Origin: JAOUJD01 sp963726405
Lineage (GTDB): Bacteria; Pseudomonadota; Gammaproteobacteria; Burkholderiales; Burkholderiaceae_F
Assembly (NCBI GenBank): GCA_963726405.1
Contig: CAVSCF010000001.1
Location: forward strand, 124,001-188,000
Length of the DNA stretch: 64,000 nt
Direction: 5' to 3'
A program made the translations under genes and the position numbers. Numbering within the stretch: the first letter of the stretch is position 1; every line of letters begins with the position of its first letter. The notes beneath the pieces were generated by a model. The model saw nothing but the letters and a program-made list of their open reading frames with translations. It was not told where the DNA came from and did not search any database. Shown piece after piece: positions 23,656-32,037 of this stretch.

Positions 23656-24978
23656 ATGCAACGAACGACGCCCTGGCTCGCGCTCCTGCTCTCGACCGCT
23701 GTCCTGGTGCTCGCGGGCTGCGCCACAAGCGGCGCGGCCGACGAGGTGATGCCGATCCGTGGCGAGTTGACGTACCGGACGCGCATTGCCCTCGCGCCCG
23801 ACAGCGTCGCCGTGGTCGAGCTGACCCGGCCGCAGGATGGCCGCGTGCTTGCCGAGCAGCGCATCGCGCTCGAAGGCCGCCAGGTGCCGATCCCGTTCGA
23901 ACTGAAGGTGCGTCGGCAAGGCCTCGCGAAAGACACCGGGTACGCGTTGCGCGGCACGATCGAGACGCGCAACGGGCCGGCGTGGACCACGGACCCGGTC
24001 GACGTCCGCGCCGCGCCCGGGACCGTGAACGTCGGCGCGCTGCAGATGCGGCCGAGCGAGCGGAGCGCGTTCGCCGCACGCCTGCAGTGCGGGCAACGGA
24101 CGGCGCGCGTGGGCACCGTCAGGCGTGGCGACGGCGAGGTCCTGCGGCTGGTGGTGGACGGCGATCGCTACGAACTGCACGGGATGACGAGCGCCTCCGG
24201 GGCCCGCTACGAAGCGGTCTACGACCCGACGACGCAGCTCTGGGACAAGGGCGACCGGGCCACGCTGACGCTGCGCGGCGAAGCCCTGCCGGAATGCACC
24301 GTCATCCGGGACGCCCCGGATGCCATCACCGCGCGCGGCAACGAGCCCGGATGGCGACTGGACCTGGGAACGACGATGCGCTTCAGCAGCGATGGCGAAA
24401 GCGTGGAAGGGACGGCGCCGCCGGCTCAGTACGCGGGCGGGGTGCGGCGCCATGTGGGCACCGTCAGCGGACGTTCCGTGTACATCACCCTCACGCCGCG
24501 GGTCTGCCGCGACGCGATGTCCGGCATGCCCTTTCCGTTCACGGCCGAGGTCATCATCGCCGGCCGCGTGTTTCGCGGCTGCGCCGGCGAGTCCGACACC
24601 TTGCTGATGGGCGACGAGTGGGTGGTCGAGGACATCGGCGGCGGTCTCGTCGACCGCTCGCGCGCGACCCTGGACTTCGGCGTCGACGGCCGGCTGGCCG
24701 GCCGCGCGTCGTGCAACGCCTTCACGACGACCTACACGCTGACCGGGGAGAGCCTGACCATCGGCACCACCGCGACGACGATGACGAGCTGTGCCCCCGC
24801 GCTGATGGACCAGGAGAAGCGATTCCTCGACATCCTGCAGCGCGTGCGGCGCTTCGACATCACGGAGACCGGCGCACTGGTGCTGGAGGACGACCAGGCG
24901 CCGCCGGATCGTCGCGCGCCGCCCGCGCTCCTGATCGGGTCGTCCCGCGGCCGCGGCAGGATCATCGCGCCTGCATAA
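23656..24978 (+). CDS. multidomain outer-membrane lipoprotein (YbaY, MliC-like, COG3650, META)
   Basis: A 440-residue lipoprotein with lipobox LAGC (C22). Order of parts: a YbaY-like beta domain (about 28-135, starting RGELTYRTRIALAPDSVAVV); a short MliC-like segment around FAARLQCGQRTARVG with CG and TLRGEALPEC (about 140-215), typical of lysozyme inhibitors; a COG3650-like part beginning ARGNEPGWRLDLG (about 225-315); and a C-terminal META domain (about 320-410) with ASCNAFTTTYTLTGESL and MTSCAPALMDQEKRFLDIL. All four are envelope stress or inhibitor-type folds, so a defence role at the cell surface is inferred. GAGGAAA is 5 nt before ATG 23656. It is divergent from the acyltransferase/arn operon across about 200 bp. 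Confidence 0.8.
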   Translation: MQRTTPWLALLLSTAVLVLAGCATSGAADEVMPIRGELTYRTRIALAPDSVAVVELTRPQDGRVLAEQRIALEGRQVPIPFELKVRRQGLAKDTGYALRGTIETRNGPAWTTDPVDVRAAPGTVNVGALQMRPSERSAFAARLQCGQRTARVGTVRRGDGEVLRLVVDGDRYELHGMTSASGARYEAVYDPTTQLWDKGDRATLTLRGEALPECTVIRDAPDAITARGNEPGWRLDLGTTMRFSSDGESVEGTAPPAQYAGGVRRHVGTVSGRSVYITLTPRVCRDAMSGMPFPFTAEVIIAGRVFRGCAGESDTLLMGDEWVVEDIGGGLVDRSRATLDFGVDGRLAGRASCNAFTTTYTLTGESLTIGTTATTMTSCAPALMDQEKRFLDILQRVRRFDITETGALVLEDDQAPPDRRAPPALLIGSSRGRGRIIAPA

Positions 24979-25037
24979 TCCGGGCGGGTGCGCGTCGAGA
25001 ACCGGATCACCCGGCGGCGCCCCGCACGAGGGGAACG

Positions 25038-26876
25038 ATGGGCTGGTTCACCGTAGCGCTGGTGGTCATCGCGTCGGCGTGCTTCACGCTCGCCGCGATC
25101 CACGCCCACGTGTGGCTGCGGGAGCGCAGCGTCCGCGCCAATGCCGCCTTCGCGGTGCTCGCGGCCAGCGTCGGCGTGATGGCGTTCGTCGAACTCCAGA
25201 TGCTGCACGCGCAGACGCCGGCGGAGTTCGGCCGGCTGCTGTGGTGGAACCACATCCCGATCTGGCTGGGTGTCGTGTCGGTGGTCGCGTTCGTGCGTCT
25301 GCACCTGCGCGCCGGCCGCCCGTGGCTCGGATGGACCGCCATCGGGCTGCGGAGCCTCGCGCTCGTCATCAACTTCTTCTCCACGCCGAACCTCAACTAC
25401 AGCGACATCGTGGCGCTCCGGCAAGTGACCGTCTTCGGCGAGTCGCTGTCGTTCGCAGTCGGCACGACCAATCCGTTCATCCTTGTCGCGCAAGCCTCGC
25501 TGCTCGCATTGATCGTGTTCGTTGCCGATGCCGCGGTGACGGCATGGCGCAACGGCGCACGGCGCCGCGCCTGGACGATCGGCGGCAGCCTGGTCCTCTT
25601 CCTTTCGGTCGCGACCGGTTTCGCGATCGTGTCCTACTGGGGCCTGGCGCAGATCCCCGTGCTGGCGAGCCTGTTCTTCCTGCCGATCGTGCTCGCCATG
25701 GGTTTCGAACTGAGCCTGGACCTGATCCGTTCGGTGCGGCTCGCGGCCGAACTCGAAGCCAAGACGGTGGCGCTGCGCGGCTCCGAGCAGAAGCTCGCGT
25801 TCGCGGCGGAGGCGGCCAACGCCGGCCTGTGGAGCGTGGACCGCACCACCGGCCGGTTGTGGGCGACGCCGCAGGCGCTGTCGATGTTCGGACTGAAGCG
25901 CGACGGCGAACACTACGTGGACGAGTTGCTGCGCACCGTCCATCCCGAGGACCGGGAGCGGGTGCGCGAGTTCATCCACGGGGAGCACGCGGTCGACAGC
26001 CGCGGGTCGGTCGAGTACCGGGTGATCGCTCCGGACGGCGAAGTGCGGTGGTTCGGTGCGCGCGGCAGCTCGCACGAAGACGGGCGGGCGACCTCGCAGA
26101 GTCTCATGGGCGCGACCATCGATATCACCGAGCGCAAGCGTGCCGAGGAGGAGACGGCACGCCAGCGCGTCGAACTCGAGCACCTGTCGCGCGTGGCGAC
26201 GCTGAGCGAGCTGTCCGGCGCGCTCGCGCACGAACTTAACCAGCCGCTGGCGATCATCATGAGCAACGCCGAGGCCGCGCAGCAGTTGCTGCAGCGGGCG
26301 GAGCCGGACCTCGACGAGGTGCGCGCGATCCTGAGCGACATCGTCGACGCCGACGATCGCGCGGGAGAAGTCATCCGGCGGTTGCGCGGAATGCTCAAGC
26401 GCGGAGTGCCGCAGCGCCAGCCGCTGTCGCTCGGCGAGGTCGTGCGAGGGGTGCTCCATTTCATGCGGGCCGATCTGGTCCGCCGCGGTGTCGCGCTCGA
26501 CCTTCAACTGCCGGAGGAAACGAGGAAGGTAAGCGCCGATCGCGTGCCGATCGAACAGGTTCTCATCAACATCATCACGAACGCCTGCGATTCCATGATG
26601 GCGAACGCGGAAGGCGATCGTCTGCTCACGGTCGCGCTCTGCGAGGACGAGGCGATGGCATGCGTGCGGATCGAAGACGTCGGCTGCGGCCTGCCGCCGA
26701 TTCCCGACCGCGTATTCGACGCTTTCTACACGACCAAGTCCGACGGACTCGGCATGGGCCTGGCCATTTCGCGCTCGATCGTGTCGGCGCACGGCGGCCG
26801 CCTGACCGCGGAGCCGAACCGGCCGCGAGGCGCCGTATTCACGGTCTGCCTGCCGTTTGCGGACGGGTCGCAATGA
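25038..26876 (+). CDS. 7-TM PAS-domain sensor histidine kinase
   Basis: A 612-residue membrane histidine kinase. Seven hydrophobic segments fill residues 1 to about 230. A PAS domain follows (about 255-375: AFAAEAANAGLWSVDRTTG, then VHPEDRERV and MGATIDITERKRAEEE). The phosphorylation site is H398 in GALAHELNQPLAII. The ATPase region has INIITNACDSMM (N box), EDVGCGLPP (G1) and KSDGLGMGLAISRSI (G2). This is a FixL/DctB-like core with an unusual 7-TM sensor part whose ligand is unknown. It overlaps the response regulator by 4 nt (ATGA), so the two form a cognate pair. The start ATG 25038 has a GAGGGGAA ribosome site. Confidence 0.93.
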   Translation: MGWFTVALVVIASACFTLAAIHAHVWLRERSVRANAAFAVLAASVGVMAFVELQMLHAQTPAEFGRLLWWNHIPIWLGVVSVVAFVRLHLRAGRPWLGWTAIGLRSLALVINFFSTPNLNYSDIVALRQVTVFGESLSFAVGTTNPFILVAQASLLALIVFVADAAVTAWRNGARRRAWTIGGSLVLFLSVATGFAIVSYWGLAQIPVLASLFFLPIVLAMGFELSLDLIRSVRLAAELEAKTVALRGSEQKLAFAAEAANAGLWSVDRTTGRLWATPQALSMFGLKRDGEHYVDELLRTVHPEDRERVREFIHGEHAVDSRGSVEYRVIAPDGEVRWFGARGSSHEDGRATSQSLMGATIDITERKRAEEETARQRVELEHLSRVATLSELSGALAHELNQPLAIIMSNAEAAQQLLQRAEPDLDEVRAILSDIVDADDRAGEVIRRLRGMLKRGVPQRQPLSLGEVVRGVLHFMRADLVRRGVALDLQLPEETRKVSADRVPIEQVLINIITNACDSMMANAEGDRLLTVALCEDEAMACVRIEDVGCGLPPIPDRVFDAFYTTKSDGLGMGLAISRSIVSAHGGRLTAEPNRPRGAVFTVCLPFADGSQ

Positions 26877-27490
26877 GCGCCGGCAAGGTCTTCCTCGTCG
26901 ACGACGAGCCGGAACTGCGCCAGGCGCTTTCGCGCCTTCTGCGCGCCGAAGGGCTCGAGGTCGAGGACTTCGGGTCGGCGCCGGCGTTTCTCGCGCGGGT
27001 GGACGACGCGTGCACCGGTTGTCTCGTGCTTGATCTCGACATGCCCGAGTTCGACGGCCTGCAATTGCAGCGGCAGCTGGCGGCACGCGGAGCGCATCTG
27101 GGCATCGTCTTCCTGACCGGCCACGGCGACATTCCGACCAGCGTGCAGGCGATCAAGGCCGGGGCGCTCGACTTCCTGACCAAGCCCGTCAAGCGGGCGG
27201 ACCTGCTTCGTGCAGTGCACGCCGCTCTCGCTCACGGCCGCGCGCAGCATGATGCGGCCGCTGCCGCCGCGGCCCTGCGAAGCCGGCTGGCCCAGCTCAC
27301 GCCACGCGAGCGCGAGGTATTCGCGCACGTGATCGCGGGCAAACTCAACAAGGTGATCGCGTCGGACCTCGGCACGACCGAGCAGACGATCAAGGTGCAC
27401 CGGGCGCGGGTGATGGAGAAGCTCGAGGTCGAATCGGTCGCCGATCTCGTCCGCGTCGCGCAGCAACTCGGTGTGCACCCGGCGCCGTAG
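26873..27490 (+). CDS. FixJ-family response regulator
   Basis: A 205-residue regulator. The receiver domain (about 1-120) has acidic pocket residues D10 and D11, phosphorylation site D54 in VLDLDMPEFDG, FLTGHGD and the conserved Lys in TKPVKR. A LuxR/FixJ-type HTH occupies about 135-195 (LTPREREVFAHVIAGKLNKV, then TEQTIKVHRARVMEKL). It is translationally coupled to the histidine kinase. It is the best candidate to bind the TTGnAC-N4-GTnCAA dyads found at 27527, 30232 and 32970. That link is inference from proximity and from the 6-4-6 site shape known for other regulators of this family (TodT and StyR boxes). Confidence 0.93.
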   Translation: MSAGKVFLVDDEPELRQALSRLLRAEGLEVEDFGSAPAFLARVDDACTGCLVLDLDMPEFDGLQLQRQLAARGAHLGIVFLTGHGDIPTSVQAIKAGALDFLTKPVKRADLLRAVHAALAHGRAQHDAAAAAAALRSRLAQLTPREREVFAHVIAGKLNKVIASDLGTTEQTIKVHRARVMEKLEVESVADLVRVAQQLGVHPAP

Positions 27491-27526
27491 CGGCGCCGGC
27501 CCCCGCGATCGACTGCGCGGTGGCCA

Positions 27527-27571
27527 TTGAACGAAAGTGCAATGGCCCGCCACCGCCCCCATCGCCACACT
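27527..27571 (+). promoter_or_regulatory. dyad operator site 1 with candidate -10, upstream of DUF3300 gene
   Basis: TTGAAC-GAAA-GTGCAA at 27527-27542 is the core of a 22-bp dyad (CCATTGAAC...GTGCAATGG, one mismatch). A -10-like CACACT lies at 27566-27571, 39 bp from the start of the dyad. The same spacing holds for the site upstream of the second arylsulfatase. This layout fits an activator bound just upstream of RNA polymerase. The predicted 5' leader to the DUF3300 start is about 175 nt. Confidence 0.6.
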
Positions 27572-27754
27572 TCGCTCCGGCATGCGCCGGACACGCGAGG
27601 CGGCGGACCGCCTATCGGATGCACGGCGAGGGAGTGGCGCAAGGGCGCGGCAAGGGACGCGTTGGCGGGTGTAACCATGACCCGGCTGGCCTGCCGCTAG
27701 CGGCGCGTGGCTCGCACGAAGCGCGACGAAGCAAAACAAGAGGAAGGGGATTCC

Positions 27755-29020
27755 ATGAAACACAGCGAACGCCCGGCGTGGTGGGAACTCGGTCGCATCG
27801 CGGCGGTGGCCATGTTCGCCTTCTGCGCCATGCTGCCGATGGCGCACGCCCAGGACGCCGCGGCGTTCAGGAACGAGGAGCTCGACCAGATGCTGGCGCC
27901 GATCGCGCTGTATCCGGACTCGCTGCTGTCGCAGATCCTGATGGCGAGCACCTATCCGGCCGATGTGAAGTCCGCGGCCGAGTGGTCGAAGGCGCACCCG
28001 GACGACAAGGGCGACGCCGCAGTCCAGAAAGTGGAAGGCCAGGAGTGGGATCCGTCGGTGAAGTCCCTCGTCGCCTTCCCGCAGGTGCTGGCGATGATGC
28101 GCGACAAGCCGGGCGACGTTCAGCGCCTCGGCGACGCTTTCCTCGCCGACCCCGGACGCGTGATGGACCGTGTTCAGTACCTGCGCACGAAGGCGCAGCA
28201 GGCGGGCAACCTGAAGTCGAACGAGCAGCAGAAGGTCGCCACGCAGACGGTCGAGAGCAAGCAGGTCATCGTCATCGAGCCGGCGCAGCCGCAGGCCGTG
28301 TACGTCCCCGTGTACCAGCCGACGGTCGTGTACGGCCCCTGGATGTACCCGAGCTACCCGCCGTATTACTGGCCGCCCCCGCCGTACTACTACCCGGGCG
28401 CTGCCTTCGTCGGCGGCGTGATCTGGGGCGCGGCCGTGGTCGGCATCAGCAACAGCCTGTGGGGCGGGTTCGGCTGGGGCCGCAACGAGGTCAACATCAA
28501 CGTGAACCGGTACAACAACATCAACGTGAACAACCGGATCTCGAACAACAACAATACGTTCCAGCACAACGCGAACCGTCGCGGCGACGTGCCGTATCGC
28601 GACAGCAAGAGCCGCGAGCAGTACGGCAAGAAGCAACTGGCGGGCGCCGACTCGCGGCAGGACTTTCGCGGCAAGGAGGGCCGTCCCGACGCACGCGATG
28701 CGGACCGGGCCAAGGCGCAGGAAGCGATGAAGCAGCGCGGTGTGGATCCTGCGGGAGGCAGCCGCGATCGGCCCAGGCCGCGGCGCGCGACATCGACCGC
28801 GGTGGCGCGGGTGCGGGCGGACGTGACGCCGCTCGCGGCGACGCCGGCGGACGCGACCTGGATCGTGGCGGCGCGCAGACGCGCGACGCGAACCGCGGCA
28901 GCGCTCAGACGCGCGACGCGAACCGCGGCGCCGGACCGAGCAACGCGATGTCCGGCGTGCGCGACACCGGAGCCTCGCGCGCAAACCTGGATCGCGGTCA
29001 ATCGAGCGTGCAATCGATGA
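27755..29020 (+). CDS. secreted DUF3300 family protein, C-terminus shifted out of frame
   Basis: A 421-residue ORF with a signal peptide (about 1-33, cut after MAHA). The DUF3300 domain covers about 35-200: ELDQMLAPIALYPDSLLSQI, then WDPSVKSLVAFPQVLAMM and VYVPVYQPTVVYGPWMYPSY. Then come a Pro/Tyr-rich and Gly/Trp stretch and an Asn-rich segment. After about residue 335 (MKQRGVDPAGGSRD) the frame turns into an Arg/Ala-rich tail that looks artificial. The natural Asp/Arg/Gly-repeat tail is open in the next frame to 29169. The gene therefore has a -1 type shift near 28760, or a sequence error there. AGGAAGGGGA precedes the ATG. The function is unknown; it is paired with the DUF2950 gene, as often seen. 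Confidence 0.8.
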   Translation: MKHSERPAWWELGRIAAVAMFAFCAMLPMAHAQDAAAFRNEELDQMLAPIALYPDSLLSQILMASTYPADVKSAAEWSKAHPDDKGDAAVQKVEGQEWDPSVKSLVAFPQVLAMMRDKPGDVQRLGDAFLADPGRVMDRVQYLRTKAQQAGNLKSNEQQKVATQTVESKQVIVIEPAQPQAVYVPVYQPTVVYGPWMYPSYPPYYWPPPPYYYPGAAFVGGVIWGAAVVGISNSLWGGFGWGRNEVNINVNRYNNINVNNRISNNNNTFQHNANRRGDVPYRDSKSREQYGKKQLAGADSRQDFRGKEGRPDARDADRAKAQEAMKQRGVDPAGGSRDRPRPRRATSTAVARVRADVTPLAATPADATWIVAARRRATRTAAALRRATRTAAPDRATRCPACATPEPRAQTWIAVNRACNR

Positions 29021-29169
29021 ACCGTGGAGGCGGCGGAAACGCCGCGGCACGACCGGCGCCGGCGTCGCGCCCGTCCCCGGCGGCAGCGCCGCGTTCGGCC
29101 CCGGCAGGCGGCGGTGGCGCACGCGCCGGTGGTGGCGGTGGACGCGCGGGTGGCGGCGGACGCCGTTGA
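28757..29169 (+). pseudogene. out-of-frame native tail of the DUF3300 protein
   Basis: In the frame one base behind the upstream ORF, this stretch reads RSAQAAARDIDRGGAGAGG followed by short repeats of RDANRG type and a Gly/Arg-rich end (GGGGRAGGGGRR, then TGA at 29167-29169). These low-complexity tails are characteristic of DUF3300 proteins. The 27-bp tandem repeat around 28868-28925 (QTRDANRG twice) is a likely place for slippage. The stop lies 19 nt before the DUF2950 ATG, as expected for the true operon spacing. Confidence 0.7.
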
Positions 29170-29188
29170 GCGACAAGGGGAAGACAAG

Positions 29189-30076
29189 ATGAAGACGACG
29201 AAAGCGATGTACCCCCGTGCGGCGGCGCTTGCGCTCGCCGCCGCGCTCGGTGCCGCGCCACCGGCCGGCGCCCAGGCGCCGTTCGCCACACCGCAGTCCG
29301 CGGCGAACACGTTGATCGAGGCGATCGCCACGCACGACGCCGAGGCGATCTCGCGGCTGCTCGGCCAGGACTACGGCAAGCTGCTGCCGATCGGCGAGGT
29401 GGACCCGGATGACGTGACGACGTTCCTGCAGAAGTCGAGCCAGGTGCGCAACGTCAAGGTGGATGGCGGCAGCGCGCTGCTGAGCGTGGGCAACGATCCG
29501 TGGACGCTGCCGATTCCGATCGTCCAGGGCAAGGACGGGCAGTGGCGCTTCGACACCGTCGGCGGGCGCGCGATGCTGCTGAAGAAGCGTATCGGCGCCA
29601 ACGAGCGGGCCGCCATCCAGGCGTCGCTGGCCTATGTCGACGCGCAGCGCGACTACGCGCAGGCCGACCGCAACGGCGACGGCGTGCTCGAGTACGCGCA
29701 GAAGCTCGTCAGCACGCCGGGCAAGCGCAACGGACTGATCTGGAGCACAGCGCTCGGCGACGAGAGCCCGCTCGGCGAGGCCTTCGTGCCGAAGAAGCCG
29801 GGCGAGGGGTATCACGGCTACCACTTCCGCATCCTGACCGCCCAAGGGCCGCAGGCGAAGGGCGGGGCGCGCGGCTTCATGATCGGCAACCGCATGACGG
29901 CGGGCTTCGCGCTGGTCGCATGGCCGGTCAAGTACGGCGAGACCGGCGTGATGAGCTTCATCACCAGCAGCGACGGCACCGTGTACGAGCGCGACCTCGG
30001 GCCCGGCACTGCGCAGGCGGCGGCCGCCATCAAGGCGTTCAACCCGGACGCCGGCTGGAAGCCGGCCCAGCCCTGA
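29189..30076 (+). CDS. secreted DUF2950 family protein
   Basis: A 295-residue exported protein with a signal peptide (about 1-28, PPAGAQA). DUF2950 blocks are visible: FATPQSAANTLIEAIATHD, QWRFDTVGGRAMLLKKRIGANE, YVDAQRDYAQADRNGDGVLEYAQKL, STPGKRNGLIW and GYHGYHFRILTAQGP. No catalytic residues are known for the family. It commonly follows a DUF3300 gene, as here, with 19 nt between the true DUF3300 tail and this start; the two probably share the promoter with dyad site 1. Its role in the envelope is unknown. Confidence 0.88.
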   Translation: MKTTKAMYPRAAALALAAALGAAPPAGAQAPFATPQSAANTLIEAIATHDAEAISRLLGQDYGKLLPIGEVDPDDVTTFLQKSSQVRNVKVDGGSALLSVGNDPWTLPIPIVQGKDGQWRFDTVGGRAMLLKKRIGANERAAIQASLAYVDAQRDYAQADRNGDGVLEYAQKLVSTPGKRNGLIWSTALGDESPLGEAFVPKKPGEGYHGYHFRILTAQGPQAKGGARGFMIGNRMTAGFALVAWPVKYGETGVMSFITSSDGTVYERDLGPGTAQAAAAIKAFNPDAGWKPAQP

Positions 30077-30231
30077 CCGGCCAGGGGCCGGCGATGCCGC
30101 GCGAAAGTGATTGGCATGGTCGCGACGGCGGCTTGGGGGTGCGTGCGCCGGACCGTGCTCGAAGCCGTCGTGCTCGACGTCGAGCGCGTGCCGGCGAAGG
30201 CGCGGGCGAAGTGAAGCCCAACTCGGGCAGG

Positions 30232-30279
30232 TTGCACCAACGTGCAATGGTCGCGCTCGCGGCAGTCGTGCGGCACACT
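30232..30279 (+). promoter_or_regulatory. dyad operator site 2, upstream of the lone receiver gene
   Basis: TTGCAC-CAAC-GTGCAA (30232-30247) is a perfect 6-4-6 palindrome of the same class as sites 1 and 3. A CACACT -10-like hexamer follows at 30274-30279, identical to that of site 1 but 42 bp from the dyad start instead of 39. The dyad ends 40 bp before the ATG of the single-domain response regulator, so the transcript would be nearly leaderless. Confidence 0.55.
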
Positions 30280-30287
30280 GCGGGCGC

Positions 30288-30659
30288 ATGGGTCCCGCAC
30301 ATCCAGTGATTGCCATCCTCGACGACGAAGATCAATTCCGGCGCGCGCTGTCGCGGCTGCTGAAAGCGCATGGCTATGAAGTCGCCAGCTTCGCGTCCGG
30401 GGAGGAATTGATCGCCGAGGCGGGGCAGCGCAATTTCGGCTGTGTACTGCTCGATCTCAACATGCCCGGCATGTCCGGCTTCGACGTGCTGGCAGAGTTG
30501 CAGGGCGAGCTGCTGCCGCCGCCCGTCATCATCCTGACGGCGAACGACGATCCTTCGACCATGAAGCGCGCGTTCGCCCTCAACGCGTTCGAATACCAGC
30601 TGAAACCGATCGCGGCGCCGGCCTTGCTCGGCTCGATCGAGCGCGCCTGCGCCAGATAG
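30288..30659 (+). CDS. single-domain response regulator
   Basis: A 123-residue receiver without an output domain: ILDDEDQFRRALSRLLKAHG (acidic pair at 12-13), phosphorylation site D56 in LLDLNMPGMSGFD, IILTANDD and a Lys in YQLKPI. It resembles FixJ/TodT-type receivers. Lone receivers of this kind often act as phosphate sinks or compete for a kinase. Its promoter carries the same dyad as the DUF3300 operon and arylsulfatase, so it may feed back on the 7-TM kinase at 25038. That is inference. The kinase partner is not proven. Confidence 0.88.
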   Translation: MGPAHPVIAILDDEDQFRRALSRLLKAHGYEVASFASGEELIAEAGQRNFGCVLLDLNMPGMSGFDVLAELQGELLPPPVIILTANDDPSTMKRAFALNAFEYQLKPIAAPALLGSIERACAR

Positions 30660-30703
30660 GTTGCGGTCGCCGCCGCCGCGGCCGATGCGGCGACAATGAG
30701 GGC

Positions 30704-31249
30704 ATGAATGCCCTCGCCGCCACTCGCCACTGGCTGGAACAGGTCGTCATCGGCCTGAATCTCTGCCCCTTCGCAAAGTCGGTCCACCTGAAGCAGCAGA
30801 TCCGCTGGGTCGAGAGCCCGGCACGCGACACGGAAAGCCTGCTCGGCGATCTCGTGCGCGAACTGCAGTTCCTTGCGGCGGCCGATCCCGAGCAGGTGGA
30901 GACCACGCTGCTCATCCACCCGCACGTGCTCGGCGATTTCCTGGACTACAACGACTTTCTCGACGTGGCGGACTCCGCGGTCGAGCAACTGGGATTGGCC
31001 GGCGTGCTGCAGGTCGCGAGTTTCCACCCCGACTACCAGTTCGAGGGCACCGAGCCCGATGACGCGGGCAACCTCAGCAACCGCGCGCCGTTTCCGACGC
31101 TGCACCTGCTGCGGGAGGACAGCATCGATCGCGCCGTGGCCGCGTTCCCCGAGGCGGCGACGATCTACGAGCGCAACATCGAAACGCTGCAGCGCCTCGG
31201 CGTCGCTCGCTGGCGCGCTTTGATGGCCGTTCCGGCCGACGCTGCCTAG
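30704..31249 (+). CDS. DUF1415 family protein
   Basis: A 181-residue cytosolic protein. It starts NALAATRHWLEQVVIGLNLC, followed by PFAKSVHLKQQIRWV, and contains TTLLIHPHVLGDFLDYNDFL, LAGVLQVASFHPDYQFEGT, ANRSPFP-like NRAPFPTLHLLREDSID and PEAATIYERNIETLQRLG. These are the conserved blocks of DUF1415, widespread in beta- and gammaproteobacteria, with invariant Cys, His and Tyr residues but no assigned reaction. GAGGG is just before ATG 30704. It follows the receiver gene after 44 bp and ends convergent with the methyltransferase gene. No regulation is visible. Confidence 0.9.
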   Translation: MNALAATRHWLEQVVIGLNLCPFAKSVHLKQQIRWVESPARDTESLLGDLVRELQFLAAADPEQVETTLLIHPHVLGDFLDYNDFLDVADSAVEQLGLAGVLQVASFHPDYQFEGTEPDDAGNLSNRAPFPTLHLLREDSIDRAVAAFPEAATIYERNIETLQRLGVARWRALMAVPADAA

Positions 31250-31267
31250 CGGCACACCGGTAGCGAC

Positions 31268-31900
31268 TCACGCCGGCGGCTTGCGCCACACGCTGGCGAG
31301 CCACGGCTGCTGTTCCCTCGGCAGACCGGGCGGCCGGTAGTAGTGCGACAGTTCGAGAAAGCCGACCGCCACCATCAAGCTGCGCCAGGCTTCCCAGTCG
31401 AGGAACACGCCGTAGCGATCGCCATTCCAGCCTTCCTCGCCCTTGCCGCGGGGATTCGAAGCGAACAGCACGCCGTTCGGCTTCAGCGCGGCATGGAGCT
31501 CGCGCAGCACCCGCGGCAGTTCCTGGCGCGGGATGTGGAACAGCACGGCATTTGCGAATACGCCGTCGTACTGCACAGCGGGCAGGTCGAGTTCGAGGAA
31601 GTTCTGCTCCAGCACCGGACAGCCGCTGTAGGTCCGCGCCATGCGGGCCAGCGCTGGCGATCCTTCGAGGCCCGTGGCCCGGTGCCCGAGGTCGCGGAAG
31701 GCCTTGAGGTCGCGGCCCGGACCGCAGCCGAAGTCGAGCAGTTCGAATGGCGGCGGTGCCTCGATGGCGTCGAGCAGGGCGTCGATGTTCTGGCGGACGT
31801 CGTGTCCGCGCGTGCCTTCCCAGAACGCCTGCGCGCGCTCGTTGTAGTGCGCGAGCGTGCGCGCGGCGATCGCCCGCAGGTCGTCCGGCGTCAGCTCCAT
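31268..31900 (-). CDS. class I SAM-dependent methyltransferase
   Basis: A 210-residue methyltransferase with a Rossmann core: LLDFGCGPGRDLKAFRDLGH (motif I), VTGLEGS-like ATGLEGSPALARMART, YDGVFANAVLFHIPRQELP and ALKPNGVLFASNPRGKGEEG. It is close to the UbiE/Methyltransf_11 and tellurite-resistance-type enzymes of unknown substrate. The start at 31900 (MELTPDDLRAIAARTL) has GAGG 5 nt upstream. A longer ORF extends upstream but lacks a better start. It is divergent from the unknown gene at 32038 and convergent with the DUF1415 gene. Confidence 0.87.
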   Translation of the reverse strand: MELTPDDLRAIAARTLAHYNERAQAFWEGTRGHDVRQNIDALLDAIEAPPPFELLDFGCGPGRDLKAFRDLGHRATGLEGSPALARMARTYSGCPVLEQNFLELDLPAVQYDGVFANAVLFHIPRQELPRVLRELHAALKPNGVLFASNPRGKGEEGWNGDRYGVFLDWEAWRSLMVAVGFLELSHYYRPPGLPREQQPWLASVWRKPPA

Positions 31901-32037
31901 GCGGTCCTCACTGTGTTTCTGCGCGCTCCGGGAACGCCCGGTCGAGCGATGCGATGACGTAGCATGCCGGGCAAGGGCGAATCCCGGCACTGGCCGCACG
32001 GTTTGCCCTTTCCATCTGGCCCGTGTCCGGAGCGTCG

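Noticed and set aside
27481..27497. GGCGCC inverted pair at the end of the FixJ-type regulator gene as a terminator
   Set aside because: No T-run follows, and the 3' side overlaps only GC-rich sequence.
26726..30316. Open frame of 1196 codons on the minus strand
   Set aside because: It runs antisense through several well-supported genes of different families and has no conserved domain.
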